Source of the DNA: Codonopsis lanceolata
Lineage: Eukaryota > Streptophyta > Magnoliopsida > Asterales > Campanulaceae
DNA: 64,000 nt
NCBI GenBank assembly: GCA_013146195.2
Contig: CM028382.1
Location: forward strand, 117,565,023-117,629,022
Reading direction: 5' to 3'
Made by a program: the position numbers and the translations under genes. How positions within the stretch are numbered: the first letter of the stretch is position 1; every line of letters begins with the position of its first letter. Positions 44,301 through 57,600 of the stretch are shown piece after piece. The notes beneath the pieces were generated by a model. It made no database searches and was not told the DNA's origin. It was given only the letters and a program-made list of their open reading frames with translations.

Positions 44301-45746
44301 TCTCTGAAGAGAATAGTGATTCTGAGTTACTGAGAACACCAAACAGCAAGCTACAACTTATGTACCAGAAGCTTATCATTAAACATGCTAGGTTGAAGAA
44401 GCTAAGTTTGTGGGGTTGTTCCGGCTTAGATGTGAGATTCTTCACCTGTACTTGTTCTGTCATTAGGGAGACCGTCTTTGCTTTTTGTGATGTTTAAGAA
44501 TTTGAGTTCTCATTTAAAATCTAAGATACCATATTCTACTTACTTTTCTATTTTATTTATTATATAAAACAAAAAAGGGTCTTATTTAAATTTGCATCCA
44601 ACGATCTTGCTGCTTTAGAAATTGTTGAGACTGAGACCATTAATTTCATGCTGATTATCTTCCTACATGCTCTGAAATTGTTGAGTTTGTGCAGGCATTA
44701 TACCTGAACTGCCCAGAACTACGTGACCTGAATCTAAACTCTTGTTTAAATTTGCATCCAGGTAACTTTTTTTGATGACCTAGTAAGCTGGATCTTTTTC
44801 TTCTTTTCTTTCAACTGATATTTCCGTTTTTTTTTTTAATAATCTCAGAGAAATTACTACTTCAGTGTCCCAATTTGGATAGCGTGCATGCAACAGGTTG
44901 CCATAATATATTGGTTGAAACTGTACGAAACCAGGTACCAAACTTTGTAACATTCTCTCAGAATGATCCATTCCCCTATTCTAAGGATGTTTTTAGAATA
45001 TATTCAAGTCTAGCACCTGATAATCCTATCATTTAGTGCTACCCTAGGCAGTTCGGAGAGCCACTTGAATTTAAACCTCGGCTACTACTGTATCATACAG
45101 TAAAGTTCACTGGTTTATTGGAAGATCCCATATAATAGCAAGTTTCTTTATGCTTTGGCAAGGGTTTGTTTTACAAAGAGTCTGCCTTCTTATCACCACA
45201 ATCTTTCATGCACTTTTGATGCCCTTCTATCTATTGAGTGGACTATAGCTTTTAGACAAAATAAAACTTTGAAGTTAAACTTTCCTTGTAAAGAAAGCTA
45301 ATTATAATTTGAATTAATTTTCTCATGTTGTTACACGAATCTGATGTGCCCTCCAAGATTTCAGTTTTACAGAGTTTAACCACTTAGTTGTGCCTGTTTT
45401 TCTCACAGGTAACCAGTGATCTTGCTGCTTTAGAAAACCGCTTCCCATGTAAACGCTTAGCTGATGGCTCCAAGAGGGTCCGTGTCCCAAGTTTTCTCAG
45501 CCAACAGGTACTGCTATAAAATAACTTTATATGTGCAAGCAGAATAGAGACAATATACTGTTGTCAAACACAAATATTTGTTCACAGTGAAATTTGTCTT
45601 GACCATGCTGCACATTTGTGATGTTGTTGATTGTAATACTAATACTTGCCTTAATGTTCATCATTTGGTTGCTCGTGCAGCAATCCTGCCCTTCAAAGAA
45701 GGGTGGGAGAAATCGGAAGAGAAGATGTATGGTGGTAGTGGAATAA
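41353..45746 (+). CDS. FBL17: F-box/LRR protein FBL17, complete, 11 exons
   Basis: FBL17 is the F-box subunit of an SCF ubiquitin ligase that targets KRP-type CDK inhibitors, needed for cell-cycle progress and for the second pollen mitosis. Exons: 41353-41990, 42336-42437, 43192-43336, 43464-43648, 43798-43902, 44014-44111, 44211-44431, 44695-44761, 44849-44934, 45409-45507, 45681-45746; all phases agree and give 603 aa (Arabidopsis is of similar length). The N-terminus has the NCGRCGLPKKGHSC Cys motif and an acidic stretch, then the F-box (ASCLWEVLRRLPPPSLLSAA, VCKGWRDTTRKLW) and LRRs such as SLKMEGCSNLGG, HNIHIASLRLSH and ELMDCGM; it ends RKRRCMVVVE. The ATG at 41353 was chosen for homology, not the longer upstream frame. 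No defects are seen, so it is likely a live gene. Confidence 0.93.
44583..44620. repeat. Patchwork copy of FBL17 exon 8 and exon 10 pieces in intron 7
   Basis: TTTAAATTTGCATCCA, identical to the end of exon 8 (44746-44760), is joined through two bases to GATCTTGCTGCTTTAGAA, identical to part of exon 10 (about 45418-45435). Just after it, GAAATTGTTGAG repeats a phrase of the same intron near 44682. This looks like templated filler DNA. Confidence 0.7.
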
Positions 45747-46492
45747 TCAAGCCCTTTATCTGAATGTTGTTGTTCCTCTAATCGTCGAACCACAACTTAT
45801 TGTTTGTAACAATCTTGTATCCGAGATTGAGTCATCAGCTCAGCTCCGAAGGATCAAATTGGTATAATTATCAGGTTGATAAAATTGTTGATTACGAATT
45901 TTCTCCATTTGATATTTGATTGGGAAGGAGAAACAATGGATAGTCAAGTTCATTGGTTTCCCCGTCTCAACAATAAATAAATGATTTATCGTCTGAGTTG
46001 ATTTTCTGAGATAATGACAAATACTACTATTTCTTGATGACGACCTTTTCTCATTCCTTAAAAGTTAAAAGGTTGATCCAATGAAAGCCCCAATCTTAAT
46101 TAGCATCTTGTTTCTTGTGTCATTGGCATAAACCCACGAGGTTGGCTCATGCCTCATGGTTACTGGCTAGTACGATCTAGTTCAATTTTAGGGAAGCAAA
46201 AACAGGTTGCGGATTTTTTTAAGGTTTAGTTGGTTGGTTTGTCTTATCTTTTTCTCGTTAATAAAATTAAATAAAATAAAGTTGGAATTTTATAAATTAA
46301 AGGTAGCGATTTACATACATACATAATAACTATAAACATATTTAATTGAAATTATTATTACATATTTGATAACATATTGTATTTTTCGTTGTTTTCATCT
46401 CTAGATTTGTCGTACCTTAAAAAGAGATAGATGTTTGAATGATCATTCTAGGATCATCGTGTTCAATCTCGGGGAATAAGTTAGGGTCAATA
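45747..46492. other. FBL17 3' flank
   Basis: 3' UTR and intergenic DNA; no further gene is visible. The plus-strand frame across exon 11 (45578-45763) is a shadow. Confidence 0.4.
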
Positions 46493-46810
46493 TCATAAAT
46501 CTCGAAATTTAGTATCATTTATTTTTCTTCTCCTAAGGAAATTATGGATCACTATTGTTGTACAAACCATACAAATTTGATCCTCATAACTATAAGCATG
46601 CATGCTTGCGAAAATCCTCCATCTGATTTTTTAAATTCCAAATGTCCTCTCAATCATACTTTTCAATAAAGAATGAGCAACATTGAATTTTTCATGTGTA
46701 TTGTGTGGTTGTTTGCTTTATTGAACCTTAGGTAAATGATATCGTTCCCCTTTATATGGTGCAAGAAATCCAATTTTATTAGGATATCTTGCATCAACTA
46801 AGTAAAATTG
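46493..46810 (-). pseudogene. PIF/Harbinger transposase fragment
   Basis: One minus-strand frame carries the C-terminal part of a DDE_Tnp_4 (HARBI1-like) transposase: FYLVDARYPNKIGFLAPYKG, EKFNVAHSLLKSMIERTFG, and TTIVIHNFLRRRK. The third acidic residue region (MIERTFG) is present. Two TAA stops interrupt it, one after LPKVQ and one after RTFGI. Upstream parts are not recognised. It is a dead remnant. Confidence 0.82.
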
Positions 46811-47312
46811 AGTTTCAAAGCAAATAATGTATATAATTCAGAAAAAGAAAAAATAAGATACGAATTTAATTGAGTTATTCATAATATGAAGCTTACGTGG
46901 AACATGCGTATGAAATTTTGAGAAGATATCTCTTATATGTCAGTGGGTTATTACCTGTGTGATACACGATTGATTTAGTGTTGTTTCTAAAACTTATTTT
47001 TGTATGCATATTAGATTGAATGCTTTAATCTATTAGAAGATTTGTTGAAATAATCATTGTATTTTCAAGTAAATGTACCTTAAAATCTAAAAATAGATTT
47101 AATTTTCAATGAGACACTGATAAAGTAATAATATTATCTTTTGTTTTCGAAGTAGTCGATCAATTTTTAAGATCATGGATTTGCAATTTATGATTCTCTT
47201 TTGTAGATAATTTGTTAAAACTTAAAGATTTTCAGATTAATAGCAAATAAGTTTTGTTATGGTTAAGCAAAAATAAAAATATTATAATTTGAGAGTTTTA
47301 CGATGATGAGTA
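46811..47312. other. AT-rich stretch next to the Harbinger remnant
   Basis: No coding region is recognised. It may include decayed upstream parts of the Harbinger element, but no terminal inverted repeat was found. Confidence 0.3.
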
Positions 47313-47535
47313 CTTCCTTCGTTTTTAAATAATCTTCCTCTTTGATCTGTCATATCGATTAAGAAAAAGTAATTGACGGTATTATATATATTAGTGTAAT
47401 GTGTTGTTTTTTTTTAAATGTTTTTGAACATGTGATCATAATTAAAGTATGTAGAAAAAGTAAAAGTAAAATAGTAAAAATAATTATTTTTAGAAGAAAA
47501 TTTTGAAAGAGGACAGTTATTTTGGAATAGACAAA
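47313..47535. mobile_element. Stowaway-like MITE, copy 2
   Basis: TA precedes the left end CTTCCTTCGTTTTTAAATAA; the right end, with gaggacagttattttggaat, mirrors it. It is homologous to 39825-40045. Confidence 0.5.
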
Positions 47536-48490
47536 AAAAAAAAAAAAAGAAGAGAATGTATGCATGAATATTAATTTTCAACATAAAATATAAAATATTA
47601 AGTTGGGTATCAAAAAAATATTTTGAGCTATTTTGAATTCAATATTTCTCGGTGGGTTGTCTTTTAACCTTTTCTTTTAGAACCCAATTACAATTTCTCT
47701 CTCTCTCTCTAATCTTCCGATGACTTCCACGGTTGAAATGGAATGGAATTGGAGAAATGGTAACCTATCCAAGAAAGCCTTCTTTTACACAAGCTTTTTG
47801 ATAAGCTTTCTCAAGTCTCAAAGGCTATCTAAGGGCAATGGAATTGGAGAGGAGAGTTTTCAAGAAAGCTTAAGGGGGAAAGGAAGGAGAGCCAAGATCT
47901 TCTCCTCACCATAAAGAAGAAAGTAAAAGGAAAGGTAGGGGAGAAAATTTACTTCAATTTCGAGTTGAACACTGAGAAATTGACCAATGTTAGTGTTCAT
48001 TCGAAGGGGATACCCAGAGTTAGAGTGTCAGCTTAATTTCAATGATAAAGTCGAAAGAGCATTGTGGTTCCAATAGCATAAATTGTAATCAAAATTACGT
48101 AAACATAAATTAAAGAGATACTTCAATTATAAAACCACTACCCGCTAAATGGACAAAATCCAATCTTCTTAGCATTGTTGCGGAAGCATTATGCAACACA
48201 TAAGTCCATATTTCCTTATCAAACCATGTTGGTTCCAACACACATTACAAATGTGGGAACCAGGACCATAGGTCATGTGATGCGCATTCTAGATGTTTGA
48301 CTGACCCATCCTTTCTTTGTCTCTGCACTCTTAGTTCAAGCTCTGAAGCTTCAACGTCCGGTGATCGATTGGAGCCGTAATTGCAAAGAATTATAAGCTT
48401 TAACTGCTGTAGTACCTAGTAAATTGATGATTAACATCGGTCAAAGTATTTGCAAGTCTAATTTAATTTAGATCTTTGATGTATTTCAAT
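47536..48490. other. Intergenic stretch without recognised gene
   Basis: Contains a short CT microsatellite at about 47698-47709 and a pair of similar phrases (tggaattggaga) at about 47745 and 47840. No supported gene. Confidence 0.35.
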
Positions 48491-48775
48491 TCACAAAATT
48501 TGTATTTGGAAGAGATTGCCCTGACTTTTATTTATAGTCATAGCAAAACAAAGAACCAATGGAAATTGCCTTCACTGTAGCTTAAAAGGTAATCTGTTAT
48601 CTGACGAGCTTAATAACATGCGAGGTATGAGCACTTTGTTCCCAATATTACGGTCCGTGATAATCTTAGCCTCAATTACATGATTGCCTAATTGAGTTAC
48701 CTGCAATCTGGTACCATTGCACAAGCCGGAAGGTTGATCAATGTTTCTGATTAGCATAATTAGGATACCAAAAGT
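48490..48775 (-). pseudogene. Helitron helicase fragment (minus strand)
   Basis: The minus-strand frame reads MLIRNIDQPSGLCNGTRLQV, then GNKVLIPRMLLSSSDNRLPF and, after a stop, FPLVLCFAMTINKSQG. This is the C-terminal part of the Pif1-like helicase of plant Helitrons (rolling-circle transposons), including the conserved AMTINKSQG motif. The Rep domain and other helicase motifs are absent, so only a fragment remains. Confidence 0.85.
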
Positions 48776-51120
48776 TGGAGCAAAAGTGGTTGTTTTGTAC
48801 AGTTGGAACTTGGTGCAGAAAGCTTGTTACATTATGGTCTCTCATACTCTAAACTTTCCCAGCCTGCCGGAACGAAAAGAAGGCAACAAGGTTATTGTTG
48901 TTTAACCCGGGTTTCTATGAATAAGTAGTTTGTTTAGTGTATGTTTTAAAGATTTATAAATATATGTTGGTGTTCTTTATTCTGTTACTTGTAGCCTCAA
49001 ATAAGGTGATTATCATAGCATGGTTTCCACCCTTCACATAACTCCCAACCCGTCATAGAAATCACTAATCTACTTGCCTTAATGTATTATTCTTATAATC
49101 TTATTCTGGTCTGAGAGAGGATGATGTTTTGATGAGTAAAGAGTTTTTTCAGACATTTGGTACTCTAAATCTGTCAGATGCCAAGAATATTGTTAGTGCT
49201 AATTTGATTATGTATTACAATGACAATGAATGGAATGACTTGTGTACAGAATAAGTAGTCTAAAACAAAGTGTGCAGGTGAGCTCTTCACCAAGGATCTT
49301 CCTGGTACATGCAGAAAGGCAAAGACTATAAGAGTAAGCCATTTGCTACTGGATTGACTTGAATCTAGGGTTAGGAGTACCGTGATCAATCAGTGTCGGG
49401 CCTCTTCATTTAAGATCACATAGACATCATACCTCACAGGAAATCTTGACATATCTAAATATTAGAGATCTATTATTTTTATATATAAAAACTTCGGGGT
49501 TTATGTCAAATACTGAAAATATAAGTAAGCCTTTACATTTCAAAATCGTTTTAATTTTTTTTAGGTAAAGAATAGATTTGATAAATGCTTGCTACTATTT
49601 ATAAGCTCTATATATTTTTTTCATACCACTTTGTAAAATATATTTTAAAGATTTTAAAAAATCGAAATACAAAAATTCAAAACTATAGATAACTCGCTAT
49701 TGAATATTTAATACAAAACAGAATAAACTAACATACCTACCTATGAATTGGATGTGATTCAAAGTTCGTTGGTAGAAGTCGGTGGATGAAATCATTGATG
49801 CAGATTACTTCACATACAGAAACGGAACATTACGATTAAACAAATTACAGATTGTGCAAAATTCCCTAGATTAAATACAAATTTTCTAAATACTCACACA
49901 CACACACACACACATAGCTGGGTGGGGGTTAACAAAATTCTTAATATGGGGTTAAAAGATAAAATACAGAAATTGACTCTACAATATTAGATATGTTTAA
50001 AGTCTGATGTGAACCAAACCTGCAAAATTTTAAGTGAGAAACTTATAACCAAATAAGAGAAGCAAATTGGTAGTCTTGAATAATCGTATCAGAAAATAAA
50101 ACATATTAGTAGTCATGAATAATTGAATCGTAAAATAAAGTAAATTAGTAGTCTTGAATGTCGGGTTAAAAACATAAAATATTAAGCGTTAAAAGCTTTA
50201 AATTATTCAATATTATTATAGGTTATAAAATGTGAGTAAATTGTTTATTATTAAATATCATTATACATTCTTAGTGGTCCAAATTATGATACTATAACCT
50301 TTTAGAAAATCTAGAATAATACCAACAAAGGAAAGCCCGAATCTAGCAATGGCTCAGAGCTTCGGTGACACTAAACGTACCAAGAAGAAAATCAACCGAA
50401 AAATGCTCTATGTCATGGCCGATAAACAACCCCCTCACTGAGGACCACCCAAAACCCCCCAACAAACCCAATCAACTTTCTCTCTCTCACTGACAACTTA
50501 GATGACCAGATATCTCAAACCTGAGATATCTCAACCCAGAGATATCTCAACCCAGTTACAAATGGACTGAGATCTCAAACCTTAAAGTTTTCAAGGATGG
50601 TGAAGAGATAGAAGATGAGAGATAATAGCAGAGAGGAGGTTGCTCTCACAAATGGACTGAATCTCAAACCCTAGAGAGATCTCAAGGAAGATGAAGAGTA
50701 GAAAAAAGATAGAAGATGAGAGAGAAGACACCCTCACCGAGGACCACACTAACGTATAGTGACTGCTTTCACAAACGGGCTGAGATCTTGGACGATGAAG
50801 AGAAGAGAACAGATTGAGATCTTGGATATTGAAGAAAAGAGAATGGACTGAGATCTTGGACGATGAAGAGAGGGAGAAGAGAGAGGATTCTAACATATTA
50901 ATTGAGAAGTAATGACGGAAAGTGAAAGAGAGGGACTATATATACTAGGGTTTAAAAGGGGCAAGAGAGGAACTAGGTTTTTAGCAAGCTGGGCCGTCAA
51001 GGAGTTGTGCCGCTCAATTGGGCATGTGGATTTTGTGGTATTGGAGGAACCGAAATGGAAGTAGCATTTTTATGTTGAGCAAAATGTAGATATAAGTAAC
51101 ATTTTAGTATTTTTTTTTTA
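48776..51120. other. Stretch between two Helitron helicase fragments
   Basis: No gene is recognised. It includes a (CA)n run near 49894-49914 and, at 50510-50880, many copies of gagatatctcaa and ggactgagatct phrases. It may be Helitron interior or captured sequence; the boundaries cannot be set. Confidence 0.3.
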
Positions 51121-51123
51121 CAG

Positions 51124-51660
51124 AAACGTTAATCTATTGAATGATATACATACTCCTGAATTTTTAAACGAAATTTTAGGTTCTGAAATCTCAAATCATG
51201 AGTTGAATTTGAAGGTTGAAACTCCAGTAATGTTGCTTCGTAACATTGACCATTCTCTTAGGTTATGTAATGACACGAAGTTAATTATTACAAGGTTGAT
51301 AAAATCATGTTTTAGAAGGTCGAGTTCTTTCAAAAGGACATCCTGGTGGTGGTGTTTTGATTCCAAGAATGTCACTGACACCATCTGATCATAAAATTCC
51401 ATTTCAATTCCAGAGAAGATAGTTTTCGCTCATAATGTCTTACGCAATGTCTATAAATAAAAGTCAGGGCCAATCATTGTCTAACGTATGCCTTATTTTG
51501 AAAAAAAAAACTTGTTTTTAATCATGACCAGTTGTATGTTGCTTTGCCTAGAGTTACTAATCCTAGGGGCCTTCGAATTTTGATAAGTGATACTCATAAT
51601 GGTAGTTGTAATAGTCGTACATGATCAATGACAAATGTTGTATATAAAAAATATTTCAAA
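51124..51660 (+). pseudogene. Helitron helicase fragment (plus strand)
   Basis: Reads NDIHTPEFLNEILGSEISNH and TPVMLLRNIDHSLRLCNDTK, then after frame changes VYK-KSGPI near the AMTINKSQG site, and DQLYVALPRVTNPRGLRILI near 51560. This is the same helicase C-terminal region as at 48490-48775 but a longer and differently decayed copy, on the other strand. Confidence 0.85.
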
Positions 51661-52531
51661 ATTTATAATAACTTTTTAAAATTTATGTCATTTTCTATCT
51701 TTAATTTTACTATTTATTAATTGTTTTATTTTGTTTGTATTAAAGTTTTTTATTTTATATTATTCAACTTAAATTGTATACATGATTTTACACCCATGTA
51801 CAAGTCATGCACCGTACGAGTGCACCACTACTATGAACATCTCTATTGTGTAAACTTTCTATACATCTTCTTAGGTGGGTCCTACTGCCACCTATATATT
51901 TTTATCTTCTTACCCACTTAAGAATATATCTTCCCATTGTATAATTTTCTTATACAAAAAATATTAAATTTAACATCATCCCACATAAATACAAAGTCCT
52001 CCCCCCACCACACACCCCACAAAGAGATAGCCGCCACCCGTACTTCCCCAAAAGTCTTCCTCTCTCCCCAAAGTCTTCTTCTTATTTAGGAATAAAATTT
52101 TTCCTTTCTCTTAGTGGCAATTAAAAAGATGAACACTGGTAGATAAATTATATCTTCTTAATTGGAAGAAGGGTAAGAAGACAACAATGGTGTTGCTCTA
52201 AATAAATATATCGAATAGGTTTTCAAATTTTAAAACTGGACCGAACGGTCTTGAACCCGTGGCAAAAATCCACCGGAATGACCGGTTAGATCGGTTCGGC
52301 GTCGTGTCAGCTATATGATCTCGCTGGGTATGTGTTCAAATAAGAAAGAGAGTGAAAACTTTGCTAATCCTGCCCTCCATGGCCAAGCTAAAGTTGATAA
52401 AACAGCTTCCTAGACAAACTCAAAATCCGAGGAATTATTAATTACGTATAAAAGCGATTGATTAATTTAAAACGCCTAACTGAATCCTCCTTAAACGAAA
52501 ATCCTTGCTACTTTCTGTCAGTCCGTGAGCA
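51661..52531. other. Intergenic stretch and kinase promoter
   Basis: No gene is visible. It includes AC-rich cacaccccac runs near 52005-52020. The last 200 bp should hold the promoter and leader of the kinase gene; no clear TATA box was seen. Confidence 0.35.
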
Positions 52532-53681
52532 ATGGAGATTTCATCCTTCTCAGCAAGCTCAAGGCGGTGCAGGGCCCCACTGTCAGGTCTCAATCTCCTT
52601 ATCCTTTCTCTTGTGTCTATAATAATTTCACTCGATTCACTCTGTAATTGAAACGCTTCTGTGATTATAGCTGGACTATTTTCGAAACTCAAATTCTGCC
52701 ACTTTTTTGTATTGGGTTTTGCGGCAATCGCTTGATTTGTTTATTTTATTTTTGATTTAATTGATTGCGATGTTCTTCTTAAGAGTATTTCCATGTTATC
52801 AGGCCCGTTTTGCTTGTCGGACAAAGATAAATAGGATTATTAATCTAATATTATTAGCACACTCTATTAATCCATATCATGGGTAGTTTTGACTTTAAAA
52901 TTTTTAGTCCTAATTTGTTTTTAGCAAGGTACCGATAATACTGCCCTCTCCCTTGGTATAATTAGTGAGGGGACAGTTCGATAATGACTTTATCGGACTA
53001 ACTCCTGCTATTAGTCAAGACCATCTAATCGTACCAAATATCATACCAGCTCGGTTTATTAATTTTATCTTAATCTTGACTATCCACTAAATCTGTTTAT
53101 ATCGTTTGCACTTCTTTATTCTTCTTAAAAATTAGTTTTTTTCTGTTATGAAATAAGTGCATTGAACACTCTAATGCATTGGGGTATTGATCTCTGACAT
53201 TGTAACGATCTTTCATGGGGCGATACATTGCTTGAGGCAAATTCATTGTCAATCCGTTGGTGTTCCTTTAAAATCTGGTATTACCATTTGCACTCTCCGT
53301 TTAACTCAAAAATCCCATGTTTTGAAAGTAAAACATTTTAAGAATTATACAAATATTTTCCTTCGATGAATTACCCTAATGATCAAATATTGAAAGAGTT
53401 TTCTTAAATCAAGTTAAACGTAGGAAGGATAAATTTGGATACTCATGAAATTTTGATGATTAAAATACTTTTTTTAAGTGTAATTTAACAGGAGTAAAGT
53501 TGGAAACTCAGATTTTTTTTAGCGTTGTTTTCATATAGATAGTAGGACTCTTTGAGCAAAAGGGAGGAACTACCGGCTTAATCTGTCAAGTAGGACTTAT
53601 TGAGTGGCACACCCCAAGATAGAAGGTAGGACTGTTACTGGAATGGAGGGAGTATGTAATAAAGGGAGTAGAATTACAAAA

Positions 53682-53715
<34 letters not shown>

Positions 53716-54593
53716 AATCCCCAAATTTCAAAGGTAAGTTGGTCAAAATTGTAGAAGTGCTAGTTCTTTCTATGACCTAGCTGGTATGGTATGTGTATCA
53801 TTTTTACTCTGTGGCCACAATTTTCTAGTAGAAAATATTCTTCTAAAACTAGGTAGCATTTTTTTCCTCTTAAAACTAAATTTCCCACTTCCCTACAATA
53901 TATCTTTATGCATATACACATCCGTTTAATATGATGCTACCTTGAAAACGCCTGTATTCCATGTTTATAGATACTATGCTGCTCAAGATGACAAGGATTC
54001 ATGAATGGAATCGAGGTTCCACATCCATGTTTCCACGTAAAAGTTCGTGGCAGCCTTTGCCATGTCAAAATGCGTATCTAACTCCCACGGAAAACCGGAT
54101 GCAGGTTTAGTATCTGTTCCATATATTCTTTTTCAATTTTTCCTTACTTCTGTACTACTTTCTATGTTATGCCTTTGGTCTTATATGTCGACATCGATTC
54201 CACCCCCCCCACCAGGTATTCTGTAGCCAGAAGAAGGAAATTCCTATAGTAGAGGGCCGGTATGCACCTACTCCAGATGATCTTAAATGAGCTTTTCTTT
54301 TCTTTTATTCATTGTTGGGTATTACTTGGGTGAATAACCTGCTAAGTGATAGTTAAATAAGGATGCTGATCCTCTCACCTTCCCCCCTTTTTTTTCTGAA
54401 AATTGAAAATTTCCCCCCCCCCCCCTTTTTTTTTCTTCCCTTACCCCTTTATGTTTTAAATAAAATTCAATATCTCAACACTGACACCAAGTTCATGGAG
54501 TTGCAATTTCTCCATTTTGGAAATATGGAAAAATTAGAGCTTGCTCTTGAAGTGATTCTGGTGGTAGGAAGTTAGTAACTCCCCTATTAACTA

Positions 54594-54624
<31 letters not shown>

Positions 54625-57600
54625 CTTTTTTGATCACTTCTGGAACTTTACCTGGGACTGTTTGGTAAATAGGGCTTGGATATTTGGCTTCTCTCGTGTA
54701 GAACAACATTGGTGACTCAAGCATGGTATTGTTCCCTGCTTCGGAGCACCAGCGTGAAAGTTAGTAAAGTTGAATGAGAATTCAAACTGGCAGCATTTCT
54801 GTATAAGAGTAAATGTGTGCGTACCTGTTACCCATAAGTGTTGGGATAATATAGATGCCTGAGTAGTAGTTGAAAATCTTAATTCCGGGGCGTGAAAGTA
54901 GGGATTGCCCCAATCCTAGTCAAACAATTTGGAATGGTTGCTTGAATTACGGGTTTGATTCCAACGAACAGATTAATCAATCAGGCCGTTTGTGCTTGAT
55001 CCCCTGGTCATCTGAGTCCTCTATACGCGGAGTGCTCGGTCGTTGTCGTTGCTCCTGGGTGCTCGTTCAGAGGGTGAAAGTGACTTCTTTGCCTTTTTTC
55101 TACTCAACATGCTGTTCGTTTTTAAAGACCAACGTGGCTCAGTCGAAGCAATTCCTGATCTGTCTAAGCCTTCTTTCATTCAATAAGACACATCTTCACC
55201 AATAATTTCTCCCAGTGTTCCCATCAAGTTATCCAATCCTTTCTGCTAAGAGATTCCATCTTTCCTTTTCAGGATATCCCACTTAAAGAGTTCCTTTTCT
55301 AATGTTCTGAATTGACCCACCATATAGCAAAGAAAAAAGTTACACTTTGGGTGTTGATATATTGATTACTGGTAATAAGTATTCTTAAAGTGTTTTGACT
55401 TTCAACTGGACTATTCTGCTATTTCTTCCTGCCAAGTTGGTACAATCAGAAGAATTCATTAGCTGTAGCTTGTATGCCTTTGTTAAAGCTGTACTTGCTT
55501 TTCTCTCTGACACTCTAGCTTAGGAGAAAACAAGGAGTATCAGTTTTATTGGTTGGGAAAGTTATTTGACAATTTTTGGAGATCTTACTCTAGTATATAG
55601 CTTTAAAAGCTCACTTGCCCTTTTCACCATCTTGGCATACCTTTCATTTAATTTCATAGTTCAGGAGAAAAGCTGAAAATAGAAGAAAAATTGATTTATG
55701 TCAAGCGAAAATAAGTAAGAGGATAGTCATATGCTCATATTTCTGTTTTGTTTGAGAATTTAGAGGAGCAAAGGCCAAGGAGGGAATAGTTTATATGACA
55801 GATTATTTTGCGTAAGGAATTATTGCATCAAGTTTCTCCTGCCATTGTCTTATCTCTTATGAGAGAATTTTTTGTTATGCACGTCAGATTGGTGTGCCTA
55901 GCTGAAAGGATTACATATTTCCTAAATTTGGATGTATCTTTATGGATATGCTCACTTGCAAGCAAGCACGCATGCACAATACATTTGTGTATACTTGCTT
56001 GGTGTTCATGTGTGGTTTAGTATGAAGCTGAGCTTGGAATTGACCTTTGTTTTACCTTTTTTTTTTAAAGGTGCATGGATGAGATATATGATGCTCTGGC
56101 TGAACGTCTTGTTCCAACTGTAGCAGTAGCAACAAATTCCAGTTTTAAGTAAGTTAAGAGTGTTCTGGGATACAAAATGCTACTTTAGAGTTGCTGGATT
56201 TCGCTGTTCACTTGTATGTACTCAAATAGTTAATAAGTGCCTCACGTCAACTGTGGCAATTGAGTATGCATATGTTGCTGGCATTTTCACCTATAATTTG
56301 CAACATTCCTGGTGTAGACCCTTGTTCTTCAACTGTTCTCATATTGCTGATTATTCAACCTTTCCTTTCTGCATTACGTTAGTATTTGATAATTAAGTTA
56401 ATTCATTTCTTGCTCAAATTTCTGGCTATATTTTGTTTCTCATCTGATATGTTATACAATTTCTGTTCGTTCCTCATTGAGAACAGTGCTTATATCAATG
56501 AAAAAGAAAACATAGTACCTGTTTTATGGATATTCTTTGTTAAGTGCCACAGAGTATATTTTATATCTAGAGGCCGGAGTTTATGAATCAGTAGATCATC
56601 GACTGTGTTAAGATAATTTGTAGTTTACAAAAATCGTACTCCCTAATCCCTATGTCCCAAAATATGTACCTTCTTAAATGTGAGATAGAACACAATTTGA
56701 TCCCATTGATTAGACACAACTAAAGATAAATTAAGGGCATTTAAGGAAAAATGCATAAAATCAAACATTTCTTAAAAGTTAAAACCCGTGTAAGGGGACA
56801 CTTATTATGGGACGGAGAGAGTAACATTTTTGGGTTAGCTAGGCATGCACACACAATGTCCTTATTGCCATATAAATTTTCAACTCTCTTCCTAATTGTG
56901 GTCCAGGGTCAACCCTATATGAATTTCTTAGGACTGCAGGAGCCAGTTACTGCACAAAAATAATTAAGAATATCTAGAACATAACTGTTTACAAGTGTCT
57001 CATTAGCATTATTGTAAAAAGTTACTTCACTGCTCTTATGTTTTACCTGATACAGCTGATCTTCTGAAATGATCTTCAAAATTATTTGCGCAATTATGTA
57101 GACATATCGTGGGTTTGGCTGGTCCTCCTGGTGCTGGAAAGAGCACTATTGCTTCTGAGGTTGTTAAGCGCATAAACAAGCTATGGCCCCAAAAATCTTG
57201 TGCTTTCGACTCTCAAGTGGAGTCTCCAGAAGTTGCTACAGTTCTTTCCATGGATGGTTTCCATCTTTACCGACATCAGCTTGATGCAATGGAGGTTAGA
57301 TTTTTTATGATTTCAGTTAGCAATTTCTTAGATGCCTGCTAATTGTCTTTACCAACCATATTGTTACTTTCGACAACATTTCTTAGCTTGTTGAATGCCA
57401 GAGCCAAATTTTCAAAATGGTTTGTTTCAATCATAATAGATACATAGGCCTATACACATTAGCCAGCTTTGCAATAGGACCTTTTTAGCCAATTTTGAAC
57501 CTTTTGAGTAATTTTTGTTCATTTTAGGACCCTGAAGAAGCGCATGCAAGAAGGGGAGGTTAGTTTTTTTACTCTCGTACACAGTAATTATTAAATATCG

